Below are positions 48,167-63,110 of a DNA stretch of 64,000 nucleotides, piece by piece. The notes under the pieces are model-generated. The model was given only the letters and a program-made list of their open reading frames with translations, made no database searches and was not told the origin of the DNA. This stretch comes from Hyperoplus lanceolatus. Lineage: Eukaryota > Chordata > Actinopteri > Uranoscopiformes > Ammodytidae. Within the stretch, counting starts at the first letter, position 1. Every line of letters starts with the position of its first letter. The translations under genes were made by a program, and so were the position numbers. Location of the stretch: positions 20,299,501 through 20,363,500 of the forward strand of contig CM049410.1 in assembly GCA_026929865.2 (NCBI GenBank), in the 5' to 3' direction.

Positions 48167-48682
48167 CAAGCCCCAACCTCAGCTATTTTTACCAGCATCC
48201 AAAAAGGAAGTGACCAACATTGTAGTACCTTCTGGTGGCCACTGGGGGTGGAACCAAGACTGAGCCATTTTTCCTATTTACAGCCTGGTCCAAAAAACCA
48301 TTCTAGTCTGTATGTTTAGGTCATATCTCCATGACAACACTGAGGGGGGTAGTTTTTATTCTTTTTGGAGGTTAAAATGTATTGCGCGATCTCTTGAGTG
48401 ACAGCTCTCCGCCCGTTGTCCCTCACTTTGCCTCGGAGGTATACGGGCCAGCTCGATTGGCGTGATCTCCTCCCCACCGACGTGACGGCCGATTCCCTTT
48501 TTCGCAAGAGAAGTGAGGCGGAGTAACAATCTCACAAGATGGCGACGCCACATAAACCCGGATTATTGGATGACGTGGTGAATAACTGAGGTCAGCTCGG
48601 ATGCGCATTCATATCATATACTATCTATGGATTTAACAGATGGACTGGAATATTTGAATCCACAAGAACAAACAGTAGCATC
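48167..48682. other. Non-coding, possibly an old dispersed repeat
   Basis: The stretch from about 48205 (TACCTTCTGGTGGCCACTGG and onward to about 48600) is more GC-rich than its surroundings and reads like a dispersed fish repeat, but I saw no ends or duplications to define it. Confidence 0.3.
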
Positions 48683-48692
48683 AGTGTAATAC

Positions 48693-49690
48693 TAGTCTGG
48701 CATGACCACTTCCGCCAGCGTCTATTCGCTTGCGGCGGCAAGCTACGCAGCCCTGACGCAGCCCCCTCCTTTTCCGGTTGCTGGCTTTACCCTATTGTGA
48801 TCCCCCTCAAATTCGGAAACAATTCGCTCACAGTCAACCCGTGTGCTTATTAGGGCTTTCTCACACACACACACAGGGTGTGAGAAGTCACATTACTGTA
48901 GACAGAAATAAGTGTGGCAATATTTAATAATATTGGCGGCGTGTGGTCCGGGACACAGCCTAGCCTAGCTGTCCAACTTCATTGTACAACTACCCCGGGC
49001 AAAATACCCTCATAAACTCTGAAATGAAGCGTGGGGCTTGGCTTTTGGTGAATTAGGGACTAAGAGCGCTGTTTTAGCGACGGGAAAGATTCCAACGTCT
49101 CCACTATCACCTAGCAACTCTACGGCTACTTGCTGCAGTTGGTGTAGCGTCACAACGTCAAAACCCTGTTCTGCCTGTAAACAGACGGACTACGGCTCTG
49201 ACTACAGCGATAGGAGGTGGTGACATAAGTTCCTCAAATGCTAAAAATTCTACTCAACGCCGTAGCCTTGCCTCTCAACCACCTGATGATAATGTTACCA
49301 GAGATAACACTACGTGGCTAGTTAACTCCGGTTAAGTTATCCCGTGAGCTCCCTTCGGGGCTAAATGTATGGTGTCTTGACATGCTGGTTAGAAAGCAAA
49401 CACACTATGTATATCTTTGTCTTTAATAGTTTTTGTGTGGCGTTTGCGGGTTTAGTCATTTCTCTGACAGTCTCTGGACGTGAAGACGCCCATCAAAATA
49501 AGTCCCCCCGGCACTATTTTGAGACACTGCTATTAAGCCTCCGGGGTTAGCCCCGCCCCCTAGATGATTGTGATTGGTTGAACAAACATAAATAAGTTGC
49601 CCAGTTTCCGGTTTCCCCACCCGAATAGACGGCTCTAAACAGAGTGCTTCCAGACCATACTACTTGCTGTGGTTTGGTCTGGGCTGACTT
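48693..49690 (+). mobile_element. Unclassified 1-kb element, copy 2 (plus), with 10-bp flanking duplication
   Basis: Begins TAGTCTGGCATGACCACTTC and ends TGGTTTGGTCTGG plus a few bases. It is flanked by perfect AGTGTAATAC at 48683-48692 and 49691-49700. It matches copy 1 (46468-47522) across its length, with small indels. Because the copies have different flanking duplications, they are two independent insertions and not one palindrome. No coding region of note (longest frame about 61 codons). Confidence 0.8.
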
Positions 49691-49700
49691 AGTGTAATAC

Positions 49701-53762
<4,062 letters not shown>

Positions 53763-53766
53763 TTAA

Positions 53767-54219
53767 GGCGAAGACACACAGGGCCGACTACCGACCGAGT
53801 TGCGCGAGATGTAATGTCTCCATAACAGCAGGCGGCGCTAATCTGTATTGTGGCCCAAAAAAAATAAAAACGGAAATGATGGGACTTCTCTCTAGACCAA
53901 AACACAGAGCCCAGTCATTGTTGTAGTGATACAATACTATTTTGAGCCCTCTGGCTTCTTCTTGTGGAAGAAAAGGGCGAAAAAGAAGGAGAAATCGCTG
54001 TTTATCTGGTTTGATTGCCATCCTCACTTCCAGGCTTCACTGATTCGCAAGCCCTCCTCCAATCAGATTGCTCCAGCTGTTGAATCGAGTGAAAAGAACG
54101 CTGACGACAGTAACGACGGCCGAAGTCACCAAACACACCAAACAGACTCATGTTCCCACCCCCTCCAGACTCTCCAACGATGTCCGCCGCCCGATTATAG
54201 GCCTGGTGTGTCTGCGCCT
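53767..54219. mobile_element. Inverted-repeat element flanked by TTAA, about 453 bp
   Basis: The left end GGCGAAGACACACAGGGCC pairs with the complement of GGCCTGGTGTGTCTGCGCCT at the right end, with a few mismatches. TTAA occurs at 53763-53766 and 54220-54223 directly outside, the target site used by piggyBac and Kolobok transposases. The interior is GC-richer than its flanks and has no transposase. Treat the superfamily as a suggestion. Confidence 0.6.
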
Positions 54220-54223
54220 TTAA

Positions 54224-55184
54224 AAATATATCAAAATTCATGTGATCCCATTTCAGAGCCTGTTATAGTCTTAAGTATAGTTAACGGGAGATGCTTACAA
54301 GCAAGCCTTCCCGTGATACAAAAATTTAAATCATTCACCCTATCTCTAAATATGCCCATATTGACCGTTGCTTTAATTTTCAGATTTTCTTTTTATAAAG
54401 ACATTGGACTCACTTCCCATTTCTACTCTCATAAAATGTTTTAGTTGTAAGTTGAAGAAACAAGCAGACTTAAGGTGCGAACACACCAAACTTGTTCGGT
54501 GCGGTGGCCATCGCGCCCAACGCACCTGAGCTGGCGCTTGGTCATTTTGTGTCAACGCGCCCAACGCACCTACTAGTCCCCCCCCCCCCTGAGTTTCAGA
54601 AAGTAATAAAAGCAATCTATTGCTAAATGGATACTTGGTCATTCAAACAGCTCATCCAGAGAAAGCAATTTGTGAACTACTGTGAGAGCCTGGGAAAAAA
54701 TATTGACTTTATCCATAGTTCAATTGCAGGCGCTCGAGTGGATAGTTAAAAATAAAAAGCTAATACATATTTCCTAATGGCAAGGTTAAAGTCAGTAGAA
54801 CCTGTCTTCAGGGAACCGTTAATGTGTGAATGAAAGCGTGTGCCAATGCATGCAGTAGATGTTAAGATATGACTTTGACCCGATAGTGGCGCTAAGAGAG
54901 GAGAATTTAGAATACCGCTTAATTAATAAGAATTTGGGGACCTTGAATACATGTAGTTATACTGTATTATATCCATTCATTAGTTCATAAATTCCCATCT
55001 GAGCCTCATGTTGGCGCTAAAGATAACAAAAGAACCGTCCTCTAGTACATGTCTGGTGGCAATTCATCCAATATTTCCTCAAATATATTTTAGTCTGGAC
55101 CACACACAAACATACCTTTCCTAGGGCTACACCACCAGCATGGCCAAAAATACAACAGCTAAATATTTAATTTAATTCCCTTTC
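54224..55184. other. Non-coding, with a possible transposon end at about 54471
   Basis: TTAAGGTGCGAACACACCAA at 54471 looks like one end of a fish repeat that starts TTAAAGGTGCG, followed by GCGCCCAACGCACC repeated twice (about 54516 and 54558). The other end is not seen. A run of 10 C follows at about 54579. Confidence 0.35.
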
Positions 55185-55262
55185 AAACCTTTATTTAGGC
55201 CTCGATAAATCACTGAGGTTTTCCTCATTTGCAGTGATGTTGATATACAGAAAAAGGCAGCA
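55185..55262 (-). repeat. Short LINE 3'-end fragment
   Basis: CCTTTATTTAGGCCTCGATA and the following TCACTGAGGTTTTCCTCATT align with the 3' tail region of the LINE near 62495-62570 (CCTTTATTTAACCTCGAAAG). It is an old, short, 5'-truncated copy in the same orientation. Confidence 0.45.
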
Positions 55263-58200
55263 TTAATACATTTAAAAAGGAGAATTAACTCAGTGCCAGC
55301 AAAGGCACACTGAGGCAAAATGGTTCAATCAATATCAGCAAGCTTGGTTTCTGTGCTTTATCTTTGTGAATTCAAATATCTTTGGGACTGTTTCTTGAAT
55401 AAGACATTTTAAAGACTAAAAAACAAAATTCATTAATTAAAAAACGATCACCTGATCAATAATGAAATAACTGTAGTTTCCTGCAAACTTTCCTACCTCC
55501 GAAAATCAGTGGCCCAGGACAAATGTTTAGCAAACATGTGGCTTTTATTATGGATTTGTTTGGTGGTGATCTGTCTTGCCAGGTTTAAGTCTTTGTCAAA
55601 ACTTGAGGAAAAGCAGAAGAAAGAGTTCCTGCTGGCCTGATACACATAGTCTGACTCTCTTTAAACTGATCTGGGCTTTGGGCCACTGGGATGCAGTTTA
55701 ACACATCCATGTGTGGTCTACCTAGGGGCGTGCGTGCGTGTTGGGTCATTAGTATGCTCAGTCAGGATCAGTCAGTCAGGCTTACACACTCAGATTTCAC
55801 TCATGGCGTCTCGCTGCACTGCGCTCCGATGCTGTCAGAGCTGCATCATTAATATTTTCTTCCTGCTCCACATATCAAGTCGTCTTAAAAGAGCTGAAGC
55901 GGGGAAATGTTTTCTTAAGCTAAGGTGAAAAACTCCAATACAACAAAACAACAGTTGTGCTTGTCATTTGTGATTTTTCTAGCAAAGCATAAATATTTCA
56001 TCTTATTATTAAGGATGACTATACAGTAAATTGAAAAGGGAATTTCATTGGGTAAACCAACAGAACCAGTTCCCTAAATGTTGCTTAGGCTTCTCAGACT
56101 GTCCTTACATTAATGATTAAGATGTTTAACCACTTACTTACTCAAATGGCCTATATGCTTTGATAAAGGGAAATGTGAGTTATTCATTTTAATGCGTAAT
56201 AATGATGTCAATCGACTTTTGGTCCGTCCAAAGTTAAATAGAGTGACATGATTGAATCATCCAAAATGTAAGTGAGCATGGGTTGAACTATTCACATTTC
56301 GGTTTATAGAACTATAGTGCCTCTGTGTAACAAAATATCATCTATTTAATTTTTTTCTAAACTTAAAATGTTAAGCACACTGTAATAAGTTTTCTGTAAT
56401 GTGGAAATCTCACACGTTACGCAGAAACTAAAATTGCAATTCATTGAATATAACCGATTGGATACGATTGGTTTTACTGGTTTTGCCCTGCAAGACAATT
56501 TGTTGCAAGTCATTCATGCCCAATAAATGTATTTAAAGTTTGCATCCTGCAATTTGGCTAGCTCCTTTCAAGTATTTGGTTCCTGGTTGAAGACTTATCA
56601 AAATGTTTTTAAAATCCGTTTAGGACACAGGTATTACGTTATTATAGCTTCACTGTATAAAACACAGTTAAAGGAGTTATCAGCTCTAGTATGGAGACTT
56701 AACCTTTGAATAGTTTAAAGCTGACACATGTGGCTGCTCCTATTAATTTATGCCTATGTATCAAGGCTGATATTACTGGAGGCTGTGACTTTGGAGGATT
56801 ACACTTGGTTACACTTATCTGCTCCTTTGAGTATGTTAGTCACTTTGAAAAATGTGGTGACCTTTTTAATACAGCATCTTAGACTGAAGATCGTGGCCGT
56901 GAATCCGTACACCAGGAAGCAATCGATATCTGCTTCCTCTCTCATTACTTCACTGTGCTGCATGATAATGAAGTGCACCTCAAAACCTGTGAACTTAGTC
57001 TTTTGTCGGTATTCAAGGGATTTTTAGAGGAAGTGTTACATAAATGGCTAGTGACTGAGAGTAATCCCTCTAGACAGACTGCAGTGGAGCTTGGGTGGAC
57101 AAAGACGGAAAAAATGTGAGGCAAGGATGGAAAGAGTGAGTAAGATATAGAAAGTGAGGAGGAGGGGAAGAGGTTAGAGGAGAGGAAATAAAGATGAGGA
57201 ATAGCAGGAGGAGAAACTACTGGTACTTCTTAATGAAAATAAATCAAGAGGGACTTCAAATCTAAAGTCAAATTTTTAATGAGCGATACAAAGAAAGGTA
57301 CGGGAGCCAAGAGGGCTAATTAAACTTCAAACATGTCCATTGAAGGTCTCAAACGGATGATTAAATATGTTGTCTGGGACCTGGGACACACCCCATGTGT
57401 CCATCTCTTCATTTTGGTGTAAGCCGCTGTTCAACTACAAACTTTACTTTATTAGAAGTTGAGCTCATTTAAGAAGACAAAAGGTCCACCCAGTTGGACC
57501 AAGTCGATATCTTATCTCAGGGCTGTACTCCTCACTATGCCAAGGGACAGGAGCAATGGACGAGACGTCAGGAAGGATTACAGACAAGCAGCCCAAGCAA
57601 TGCTTCTGACTTTTTTGGTATAACAAAACAAACACATCTTGCATGATTGAGCAGCTCTCAATGCAGGTGTGCTTGAGATAATAATAATCAATTGAGCAAC
57701 AGCTGATTAGTTACTGTGATATTCATATTTATAGGACTATCTTTTCTCCTTAGTGATAATAAGACCCAAATAATAAGTCTGAACTTGAGGTCGGTTGCTT
57801 GAAGCAAACACTGATTGGCTAGTTTGCATGTCAGAGGACAGCTACATGACTAGGTTACAACAAGCTTCACTTCAATCTTGGTTACACATTCTAATACATT
57901 TTCCTGCTTTGTTTCAAACCATAGTTATTGAAATGCTGTTAAGGAAACAGTTTTGTACTATGTTGACTTAGCAAATAATTGTTGCCCATTTTCTTTTGAC
58001 CTGAAAGTCACGGTACAGTTCGGTTTGGTATCACAGTACGCAATTATTTGTGTTTCAAGTGTCAAAAGTTTGGAAGGTTACCATAATAAGCTTAATTAAT
58101 TTGTAGAAATATCAAGATACATTTGAGACACATTCTAACAATATAAGCTTCACATCATCTCAACCAGATCAAGAATGAAATCCAGGCCTGAACAACAGGA

Positions 58201-58959
58201 CACACACATATTGGACACACAGACTGGAGAGAGAGCTTGATAAAGCAGCTTGACTGGTCTTAGTGTAGCTTTAGAGATCAGTTGTCTGGAGCTGACATGT
58301 TATCCCTGGCTCCATCTCCCCTCTCAGTGTCCGCCACCATTCAGCCCTGGGGCTGTGTGACCCGGGCTGTTCATCACAGAGCTTTGATAATGTCAGAAGA
58401 ATCTCAGACAATAGTCCGGATCAAACGGCTCTAGTGAGACAATCCAAAGGATGGTGATGGTGCGTCCTCTCACCTCCTCTGTCACTGTTCTGCTGCAGTA
58501 TTTCAAAAGGACATCATCTCGTCATACTGTCGATAACACAACTGGATTTATTGGGATGTACATGCATAGACATCTATCTGTACTTCAAAACTTTAAATTA
58601 ACTCATACTGTATATCCATCTGATTGCGGGTGACTTTAAAAGTGCTCAGAGGAACTTTCAGTTTGTGTTCATTCATGCACCCTCTTTGGACAAAAGCTGC
58701 AGGGTTTTTACTTAGTCAGCTGTAGTTGACTCACACACATATGGGTGCAATACCTTTTTAGTAGACGTATAGCCTGCAGCATCATCATGCATATAGTCTT
58801 AGCTATGACTTTGATATTATATTCTTCCAAAGGAAAATTAATCAACTGTATTATTATTGACTTTACATCATCAAGTTAGTGCAGCTCTCACTTAAAGTTT
58901 GTATATGTTGAGAAGTCTTGTATTTTGAAATAGCCAATGACAGTATCATGACGTTACTA
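55263..58959. other. Non-coding, nothing recognised
   Basis: No gene or mobile element supported. A purine-rich stretch (AGGAGGAGGGGAAGAGG type) lies at about 57105-57240. Confidence 0.4.
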
Positions 58960-58988
58960 CAGCCAGGCTGCAAATCCTGGTAGCGCTA

Positions 58989-59437
58989 TTGTCTAGCACA
59001 GATGTGGTGCACGGGACCATGGGGTGCTCTCCTAACCAGGCGACAGGAGAGATTTTCTTCCGTTCCACACACAAGTCGAAGCTGGTGGCGGTTCCTGAAC
59101 AGCAGCGCCTGCTAGGCGAGGGTTTGCCTTTAGTATTGGTGGAGATGATACAGAGTGCCGGGGCTTTATCTTGCCGTTCTCTGTATAGATGGCAAGGGGA
59201 CACTCCTCGGACCCCCTTATTCGGGCCTGTTGATACGGTCAAGTTGAAATATCTTTCCCTGAAGATGGCATTATTATTAGCCCTGTCCACAGCGAAGAGA
59301 GTCTGTGATTTGATCGCTTTGACGGTGCAGCGATCATGTGACTTTTCCGACCGTCACGCTGTTGCTGCAACACTGTTGTCCCACCCTGCTTCTCGACCAA
59401 AGCAATGCCTTTCGAGGCTACTTTCAAGTTTCACATC
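58989..59437 (+). pseudogene. DIRS-like recombinase remnant, upstream part
   Basis: The frame contains LLGEGLPLVLVEMIQSAGA, resembling the linker before the recombinase in fish DIRS elements, and then KYLSLKMALLLALSTAKRV, resembling the conserved helix block (LSLK...LALAS.KRV.DL) at the start of the tyrosine-recombinase catalytic region. Compared with the usual layout, the stretch between these blocks is missing, so there is an internal deletion. The frame then runs into the Tc1 insertion at 59438. Confidence 0.6.
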
Positions 59438-59439
59438 TA

Positions 59440-60873
59440 CACTGTGTTCACAATTATTAGGCAAGTGAGGATTTTGGCCATATCATAATTTTTATGCATT
59501 TTTCCCAACTTCAAGCTGTATAAACCTAAGTGCTTATTAGATTTAAGCATACCAGGTGATGTGTATTTGTGTAATGAGTTAAGGTGTGGCCTAAGGAGAT
59601 TTAACGGACTCTGAAAAGTCAAAAATTGTAAGTCTTTCAGAGGGATGCAGCACTCTTGAAATTGCTAAGATATTGGGGCGTGACCACAGAACCATCAAAC
59701 ATTTTGTTGAAGAACCGTATTGAGATAAAAAGACGCAAATTAACTGCCAAAGATTTGAGAAGAATCAAACGTGAAGCTACCAGGAACCCATTGTCCTCCA
59801 GTTCTGCAATATTCCAGAACTGCAACCTACCCGGAGTGCTCAGAAGTACAAGGTGTTCAGTGCTTAGAGACATGGCCAAGGTAAGGAAGGCTGAAACCCA
59901 ACCACCACTGAACAAAACACAAGTTGAAACGTCAAGACTGGGCCAAGAAATATCTGAAGACAGATTTTTCTGGACTGATGAGATGAGAGTGACTCTTGAT
60001 GGACCAGATGGATGGGCCCGTGGCTGGATCAGTAACGGACACAGAGCTCCACTTCGACTCAGACGCCAGCAAGGTGGAGGTGGGATACTGGTATGGGCTG
60101 GTATTATTAAAGATGAGCTAGTTGGACCTTTTCGGGTTGAAGATGGCCTCAAAATCAACTGCCAGTTTCTAGAAGATACTTTCTTCAAGCAGTGGTACAG
60201 GAAAAAGTCTGCATCTTTCAAGAAGACCATGATTTTTATGCAGGACAATGCTCCATCCCATGCATCAAAGTACTCAATTGCATGGCTAGCCTGCAGTAAA
60301 GGCCTTAAGGATGAAAAAATAATGACATGACCCCCTTCCTCACCTGACTTAACCCTATTGAGAACCTGTGGGCCCTGCTTAAACAGGATATTTACAGTGA
60401 AGGAAATCAGTACACCTCTCGGAACAGTGTCTGGGAGGCTATGGTTGCTGCTGCACAAAAAGTTGATCGTCAACAGATCAAGAAACTGACAGAATCCATG
60501 AATGGAAGGCTTGTGACAGTTATTGAAAAGAAGGGTGGCTATATTGGTCACTGATTTTTATTTTTTTGACTTGTCGGAAATTTTTATTTGTAAATTTTGA
60601 GTTTTATTATTCTCACTTTAATAGATGAAAATAAACAAGTGAGATGGGATTTTTTTTTTATTTAGTTGCATAATAATTCTGCATACTAATAGTTGCCTAA
60701 TAATAGCAAAATATATATATATATTCTCGTAAGAAAGACAAAACCTCACTTTTACTTTCGTAAACATTCAGGTTTAGGTTCATTAACATTTTGATTTGAC
60801 CGAGAGCACTGTAGTTGTTAAATAATAAAATTAATCCTCAAAAATACAACTTGCCTAATAATTGTGCATACTG
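59440..60873 (+). mobile_element. Tc1/mariner transposon, 1434 bp, complete ends, TA target duplication
   Basis: Inward-reading ends CACTGTGTTCACAATTATTA and CAGTATGCACAATTATTAGG share ACAATTATTAGGCAAGT and are flanked by TA at 59438-59439 and 60874-60875, the Tc1/mariner target site. It encodes one transposase, now broken. The spacing of its catalytic residues (DD38E as read here) would put it in the Intruder family, a sister group of DD34E Tc1. It lies wholly inside a DIRS-like recombinase sequence, so it is the younger of the two. Confidence 0.9.
59601..60554 (+). pseudogene. Tc1-family transposase with frameshifts and stops
   Basis: The transposase would bind the element ends and move it by cut-and-paste. 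An N-terminal helix-turn-helix (CSTLEIAKILGRDHRTIKHF) is readable from 59601 in one frame and stops at about 59720. The DDE core is in another frame: first Asp in WTDEMRV (about 59973), the GGGGILVWAG block, and second Asp in FMQDNAPSHAS (about 60240). A TGA stop at 60328-60330 and a one-base loss near 60350 separate these from the third catalytic residue, in PIENLWALL (about 60353). Counting residues from the second Asp to this Glu gives 38 intervening positions. The end KKGGYIGH is followed by TGA at 60552-60554. Not functional. Confidence 0.88.
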
Positions 60874-60875
60874 TA

Positions 60876-61020
60876 TATGCTTATGGATCTAGTAGCATTT
60901 GCATCAGCAGAACAGCTGCGCTTACAGAGACGGTGTCCGGTCCGTGCTCTCTTTGCATATTTGGAGAGGAAGCGTGCACTACACCGTTCTGACCAGCCGT
61001 TATGGGTCTAAGTCCCGAGG
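60876..61020 (+). pseudogene. DIRS-like recombinase remnant, downstream part
   Basis: Continues after the Tc1 insertion: LRLQRRCPVRALFAYLERKR and SDQPLW resemble the CPVRAL...Y..R and SDQLF blocks of fish DIRS tyrosine recombinases. A stop follows shortly. Its C-terminal catalytic Tyr region is not present or is too decayed to see. Confidence 0.6.
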
Positions 61021-61120
61021 TTTGGATCTATCTAGTGCGTGTTTTCCATAGCATACGTCTATTCCTTTGTGGTGAAGGATCCCCCAAAGAGCCCCAATCT
61101 ACCTAGGATGCTTCTTTTCT

Positions 61121-61858
61121 GTACACCTATATTTATAACAAAACATAATGCATTACTGCAAACCAGGCATGAGGCCATGTGCGGTGGCACACTTGACACA
61201 CAAATACACACACACAAAATCCTAATTTATTTTCAATTAATATTATAATATTTCATCCAGACCCATCCATTAAAACTGCACTTTTTACCCACTCTCCTAC
61301 ACATAGTCCTCGTAAGTGCTCTTGCTTTGTAGGGCTAAATGGCAACTTCCTGACGCAGAAAATGAATAAACGGGCCGTTTTTAGTTTCAGTTTTGTTTAG
61401 ATAAGTTTGTCCCTTTTTGTCCCTGATGATAAAGAAAAACACCCTGTATTTAAATTTAAATGTTGGTATTTTAAAATGACACCAGTTTGTAAACACTGCT
61501 ATACTGAGAAATACAGAAATAGTTTAGTGAATGTAACCGACGTTCAGTAATATGAAAAGGTTACGCACTATTGCGTTAAATGCATTGGCTGGGGTCCAAG
61601 AAGACTTTTTTGATTACAGGATATATCACACTGCATTATTTACCATTCCACAAGATCACTTGAATGTAAGCATGTTGTTTATAGTCTAATTAACTATTGC
61701 TTAGATTGGATTTGCGAGTCAAGTTAACTGGAAATGTACCACCATTATTGATACTATATGTTTGCTTAGAAACAAATTATTTTTCCTATAGTGGATCCAA
61801 TTTAATATTCTTAATAATAACTGGCATCAGCGACACAATGTCCCTGTGATCACTAACT
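61121..61858. other. Non-coding, nothing recognised
   Basis: AT-rich sequence between two transposon insertions; no supported features. Confidence 0.35.
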
Positions 61859-62375
61859 ACAGTGCCTTGCAAAAGTATTCATACCCCTTGGAATTTTCCA
61901 CATTTTGTCACATTAAAACCACACACATTTATTTTATTGAGATTTCATGTGATAGACCAACACACAGTGGTGCATCATTGTGAAGTGGAATGAAAATGAA
62001 ATATGTTTTTAAATTTCTTTTAGAAATAAAAAACTGAAAAGTGTGGCGTGCAAAAGTATTCAGCCCCCTTCAGTCAATACTTTGTAGAACCACCTATCGC
62101 TGCAATTACAGCTGCAAATCTATTTGGGGTATGTCTCCGCCAGCTTTGTACATCTACAGACTGACATTTTTTCCCATTCGTCTTTGCAAAATAGCTCAAG
62201 CTTCAGATTCAGCATCAGATTGGATGGAGAGCGTCTGTCAACAGCAATTTTCAAGTCTTTCCAGATATTCTGAATTGTATTGAGGTCTGGACTTTGACTG
62301 GGCAATTCTAACACATGACTATGCTTTGATTTGAACCATTCTATAGTAGATCTGGCTGTATATTTAGGGTATTTA
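61859..62375 (-). mobile_element. Truncated Tc1-like transposon (second family)
   Basis: It starts after TA with CAGTGCCTTGCAAAAGTATT and CATACCCCTTGGAATTTTCC, the well-known end of a Tc1-like family abundant in fish, and contains TGTGGCGTGCAAAAGTATTC. The transposase C-terminus lies on the minus strand from 62314. Recognisable sequence stops abruptly at about 62372, where the family normally continues, so most of the transposase and the other end are gone. Confidence 0.85.
62120..62314 (-). pseudogene. C-terminal fragment of a Tc1-like transposase
   Basis: The 64-codon frame has PSQSPDLNTIQNIWKDLKIA, the region around the third acidic catalytic residue of Tc1 transposases, normally SPDLNPIENLW; here Gln replaces the catalytic Glu. 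It ends CTKLAETYPK, a typical Tc1 C-terminus. Nothing of the first two catalytic blocks remains. Confidence 0.85.
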
Positions 62376-62589
62376 ACAGGCCGGTTCTAGACAGTTAGAT
62401 TAGGGTGGGCCTGTAGAAATTTTAGGTGGGCACACTGGGCAGAGAGACCGAAGATGCGAGTGCGCCTTGTATTTTTCATTCATTTCATTTTCCTTTATTT
62501 AACCTCGAAAGATCAATTGAGGGGTGACCCTCTTTTACAATGACGTCGAGAATACAGATACACAATATACAATGAGAATACATAATAAG

Positions 62590-62592
<3 letters not shown>

Positions 62593-62633
<41 letters not shown>
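62593..62633. repeat. (AC)n dinucleotide microsatellite in the LINE 3' UTR
   Basis: About 20 AC units. Confidence 0.95.
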
Positions 62634-62637
<4 letters not shown>

Positions 62638-63110
62638 ACACAATTTAAAACATTCAGATCAATTGAATGAAAGAGACAATAGCCTAATTAAAACAGTTAC
62701 AAGTGTAGAGGGGCTGATTTAAAATAATAATTTTAAATTGGTTAACAGTTATGAGTGTATTTATTTTAATTGTATGTTGTAGGCTGTTCCAGGAGTCAGG
62801 GGCACTATGGCTAAAAGCAGTCTTCAGTTGAGCGGGTTTGATAAAGCCCATCTGAAATAAGCAGCATTTCTGTCAAATAGAGTGGTAGCTTTCCAGTCAG
62901 AGCTTTATATATAAAAATATGCCAATGTGCATCACTGTCTCTCCTTAAGGAGGACCACCCAACCTTTCATATAAAACACAATGGTGTGTATCATAGGCAT
63001 CTCCTGTGATGAATCTCAAAGTAGAGTGATACACAGAGTCTAGAGTTTAAGACATGAACGAGATGCCGATAAACTACATCACCGTAATCATGACAGACAT
63101 AAAAACTGCC

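Larger units (their letters stand above)
58960..61120 (+). mobile_element. DIRS-like tyrosine-recombinase retroelement remnant, interrupted by a Tc1 element
   Basis: Two pieces, 58960-59437 and 60876-about 61120, contain DIRS-type sequence and are separated by the Tc1 insertion at 59440-60873. The outer limits are where recognisable DIRS coding sequence stops. DIRS elements use a tyrosine recombinase instead of a DDE integrase and are common in fish. No reverse transcriptase is present, so this is a fragment of the element's 3' coding part. Confidence 0.65.

Noticed and set aside
46454-49700. A single large palindromic transposon
   Set aside because: Each arm has its own different flanking duplication, so they are better read as two independent insertions.
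59637-60551. 304-codon minus-strand reading frame
   Set aside because: It is the antisense of the Tc1 transposase region and has no motif of its own.
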